This document shows, one piece after another, positions 62,096 to 64,000 of a stretch of DNA of 64,000 nt. The stretch spans positions 44,722,971 through 44,786,970 of the forward strand of contig OV121082.1 of assembly GCA_921293015.1 (NCBI GenBank), given 5' to 3'. The notes beneath the pieces were generated by a model. It searched no databases, had not been told where the DNA came from, and saw only the letters and a list, made by a program, of their open reading frames with translations. Source of the DNA: Phorcus lineatus (taxonomy: Eukaryota; Mollusca; Gastropoda; Trochida; Trochidae). Position 1 is the first letter of the stretch. Every line of letters starts with the position of its first letter. A program made the position numbers and the translations under genes.

Positions 62096-63530
62096 GTAAG
62101 TTTTAACTCGTGTTACCCCCCGTTATCCCCCGTGTTTTGCAGTTGTCAAATGAGACAAAATCTAGTCAAATGGTATTCTTTCCTAGAAAAGTACTGCCAT
62201 TGATGAAAATTGTCATCTGTTCTGTATAGCTGCTATATTAATGTATACATGCATCTTGATTTTTTTAAAATTGAAAACCGGACACTGTATCGCGATCAAT
62301 TACGCAAACATACTGCTCAAAACTTATCAGAAGTACAAAGATAGTGTCCTCGGGGTTGATAGAGTTAACCTATATAAAAATGTTTAAAAAATGATGCTCT
62401 GTCCACAGCTATTCTCGCGGTACTACGTGAACTATGATATGGAGATGGATGCCATGGCGTACTTCTCAATGGATACTGAGACTCTTACTGAAACGCCAAT
62501 GTATAGGCTTGTTAACGACTACAAGAACGTAAGTCCCTTTTTTTAACATTATTTGGAGTTTTTACGAGCGCTTCCAGTGGAGCTCATTTCGCACTTTGGC
62601 ACATATTGCCTTTAAGAAAAGCCGATTTTTTTTAGAAAGAAGACATAACTGTTCTAACAATAAAGTATTTAATACCAGCCATACCATGGATGAATGTCAA
62701 TTTATGATGCATACTATTTTGTAAATGGCTTTTTGTCACTTCGCGAATATTTGGAATAGTCATTTTGATAATATTTTATATCTTGAATTTCGATTTTGAA
62801 ACATTCAGTAATCTTTACAGTATTCTATTCGTTGGTTACCATGTAATACATTTGTTATATCCATTACATTTGAAATTTTTATGTTAAATTGAAAATTTGA
62901 ATTATGACATAACCAACTTATTGAAATCCTTTCAGCACATAACGTATCAGATAGTGGGCAGTGAATGTACACGACAGCCCAACCGTCGCTCTCTGGGTTC
63001 CCATTGCGTACCAGGTATGATGCATTCAGGCTTGGTGTCAAATGCAATATCTTCCAAATGATACTCCGTGTTTCTCTTTGAATCGATATGTAGCCTACCA
63101 ATATGCACATATGTGCACATATGAATTTAATTAAAGTGGCTGGCATTTATATTACCAAATGCCAATATATAATATTCCTTTCTCATGTTTTTCTCATTTT
63201 CATTGAACCCTTTCATGTTAGAATTTCACCTAGCTTACAATAGTTAATATTAGGAAAGGATTATTTTCTCTTCAAAAGGTCGGATTTAGGTTCACAAAAT
63301 GTTGATTTACACTTAAGCCAAAAGCTCCAAAATAGCATTTTGAAGGAAATCCTTATTAAACCAAATTTTCATTTGTTCAGCCAATGCGACGTATCTTGGG
63401 TCAAGTTACGTCGGTTTCCCTGAAGTCGGTGTCGCCTACGACGCATGGAGATACAAATGGGATTTTTTTACGGTCACAATCGCGTTGACACCAGACAAGT
63501 GTGTTCCAATTATTGAGGGCGTTAAAGGAA
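61940..63530 (+). CDS. Ependymin-related secreted protein (gene B), 3' partial, four exons
   Basis: Exons 61940-62095, 62409-62528, 62936-63014 and 63381-63530, phases 0,0,1,1, give 168 residues plus a split codon. The final exon (equivalent to gene A 58693-58784) was not found before 64000 and must lie past the edge. Residues 1-18 (MSYLFLLLSACCVLAVTA) are a predicted signal peptide. The mature chain has CC at 30-31 with SWQATMTNTSE after it, YRLVNDYKN, C103, C116 and C159, and YLGSSYVGFPEVGVAYDAWR. Sequons: N42 (NTS) and N120 (NAT); the second is absent from gene A. Family role as for gene A: a secreted ependymin-type protein, ligand unknown. Same strand, same intron phases and close spacing show a tandem duplicate. 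Confidence 0.92.
62272..62365 (-). repeat. Eroded MITE fragment in intron 1 of gene B
   Basis: gaaaaccggacactgtatcg ... aaaacttatcag ... ggggttgatag follows the order of the central part of the minus-oriented MITE at about 52548-52640. Both ends are lost. Confidence 0.55.
62409..62528 (+). CDS. Ependymin-related gene B, exon 2
   Basis: Acceptor ctgtccacag ends at 62408 and donor gtaagt starts at 62529; 40 codons, phase 0 at both ends. It encodes LFSRYYVNYDMEMDAMAYFS, then MDTETLTETPMYRLVNDYKN. Absent from long-ORF lists because it is short; recognised by alignment to gene A exon 2. Confidence 0.92.
62936..63014 (+). CDS. Ependymin-related gene B, exon 3
   Basis: Acceptor atcctttcag ends at 62935 and donor gtatga starts at 63015; 79 nt, phase 0 in and phase 1 out. 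It encodes HITYQIVGSECTRQPNRRSL, then GSHCVP. The two cysteines and final C-V-P align with gene A, but the N-terminal part is 16 codons shorter. Confidence 0.9.
63381..63530 (+). CDS. Ependymin-related gene B, exon 4
   Basis: Acceptor atttgttcag ends at 63380 and donor gtaagt starts at 63531; 150 nt, phase 1 at both ends. It encodes ANATYLGSSYVGFPEVGVAY, DAWRYKWDFFTVTIALTPDK and CVPIIEGVKG. NAT is a sequon near its start. Confidence 0.93.
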
Positions 63531-64000
63531 GTAAGTTTTCTTGTAGTTTTCTTCTAAAACGGCATTTTAATAGCGTTTTATTTTTGAAATTGTAAGATAC
63601 ATTCCATGACCTTATCCTTTTTAATGATTATTGATATACTTTGATATAACGATAATATAAAAAGGAGCCCTGCAAATAGTGGATAGAGGTCAACCTTTTG
63701 TAACTTTATGATGCTTTGAAACACCATTATACTAAAATCAGGGACAGAAACAGTTAACAAGATTCTATACCAAGAAATATCGTGTAAAAGTGCCAGCACA
63801 CACTGAATTTGATGGTGAGAAGAAACATATGAATTTGAATATAAGCAAGAACATACGGTCCCCATTTGGAGAAACCATGTCAACTTCCATTTGAAATTTG
63901 AATTTGGTCTCTTGAAACGACATGCATGTGTAACAGTGACTTGATAATGATTGATTGACATGTTTTAACATCGACGCAACGACGCCATCTTTGTCATGGT

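Noticed and set aside
63531-64000. Last exon of ependymin-related gene B
   Set aside because: No acceptor followed by a VDVVYFFN-like segment is present; minus frames at 63578-63971 are intron noise.

Overview
The window reads as animal nuclear DNA: it is AT-rich, its genes are split by GT-AG introns, and it is full of SINEs, MITE-like elements, DNA-transposon relics and minisatellites. Two features suggest a gastropod mollusc, perhaps an abalone-like vetigastropod: tandem ependymin-related genes, and tRNA-derived SINEs ending in a CCTCA-type tail. The taxon is inferred from style and gene content, not proven. No bacterial, organellar or CRISPR features are seen.

Gene content is low. (1) 12590-45856 (+): the last five coding exons of the mitochondrial calcium uniporter MCU, joined in phase to 281 residues that run from the N-terminal domain through both coiled coils, both membrane helices and the WDIMEP pore motif to the stop. 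The transit-peptide exon(s) were not found and probably lie upstream. Two introns are very large (about 16.6 and 14.9 kb). (2) 55204-58784 (+): a complete five-exon gene for a secreted ependymin-related protein of 205 aa. (3) 61940-63530 (+): the first four exons of a second ependymin-related gene with the same intron phases; its last exon is beyond the right edge. The pair is a tandem duplication.

Most of the rest is repeats. From left to right: a foldback repeat family (5090-5461, 9105-9446); a SINE nested in a SINE (10771-11255); a 52-bp array abutting the first visible MCU exon; a mariner relic with recognisable terminal inverted repeats (12930-13853); a full SINE (18464-18784); 66-bp and 83-bp arrays (20.8-21.1 kb, 22.7-23.2 kb); a TA-flanked MITE (29555-29891); a 2.25-kb TTAA-flanked piggyBac-like non-autonomous element with an internal ~180-bp repeat (34563-36811); a 300-bp tandem duplication with one mismatch (38101-38700); more SINEs; a Tc1-like transposase relic (52870-53175); three further MITE copies around the ependymin genes (52400, 57029, 61004); and a 17-unit 33-bp minisatellite (59415-59986) between the two ependymin genes.

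MCU and the ependymin genes have no evident functional link. MCU forms the inner-membrane Ca2+ channel of mitochondria; the ependymin-related proteins are predicted to be secreted, disulfide-bonded, lipid/Ca2+-binding-type proteins. No new gene system is evident. The most unusual material is the repeat architecture, especially the piggyBac-like element, the nested and duplicated SINEs, and the MITE family around the duplicated ependymin genes.
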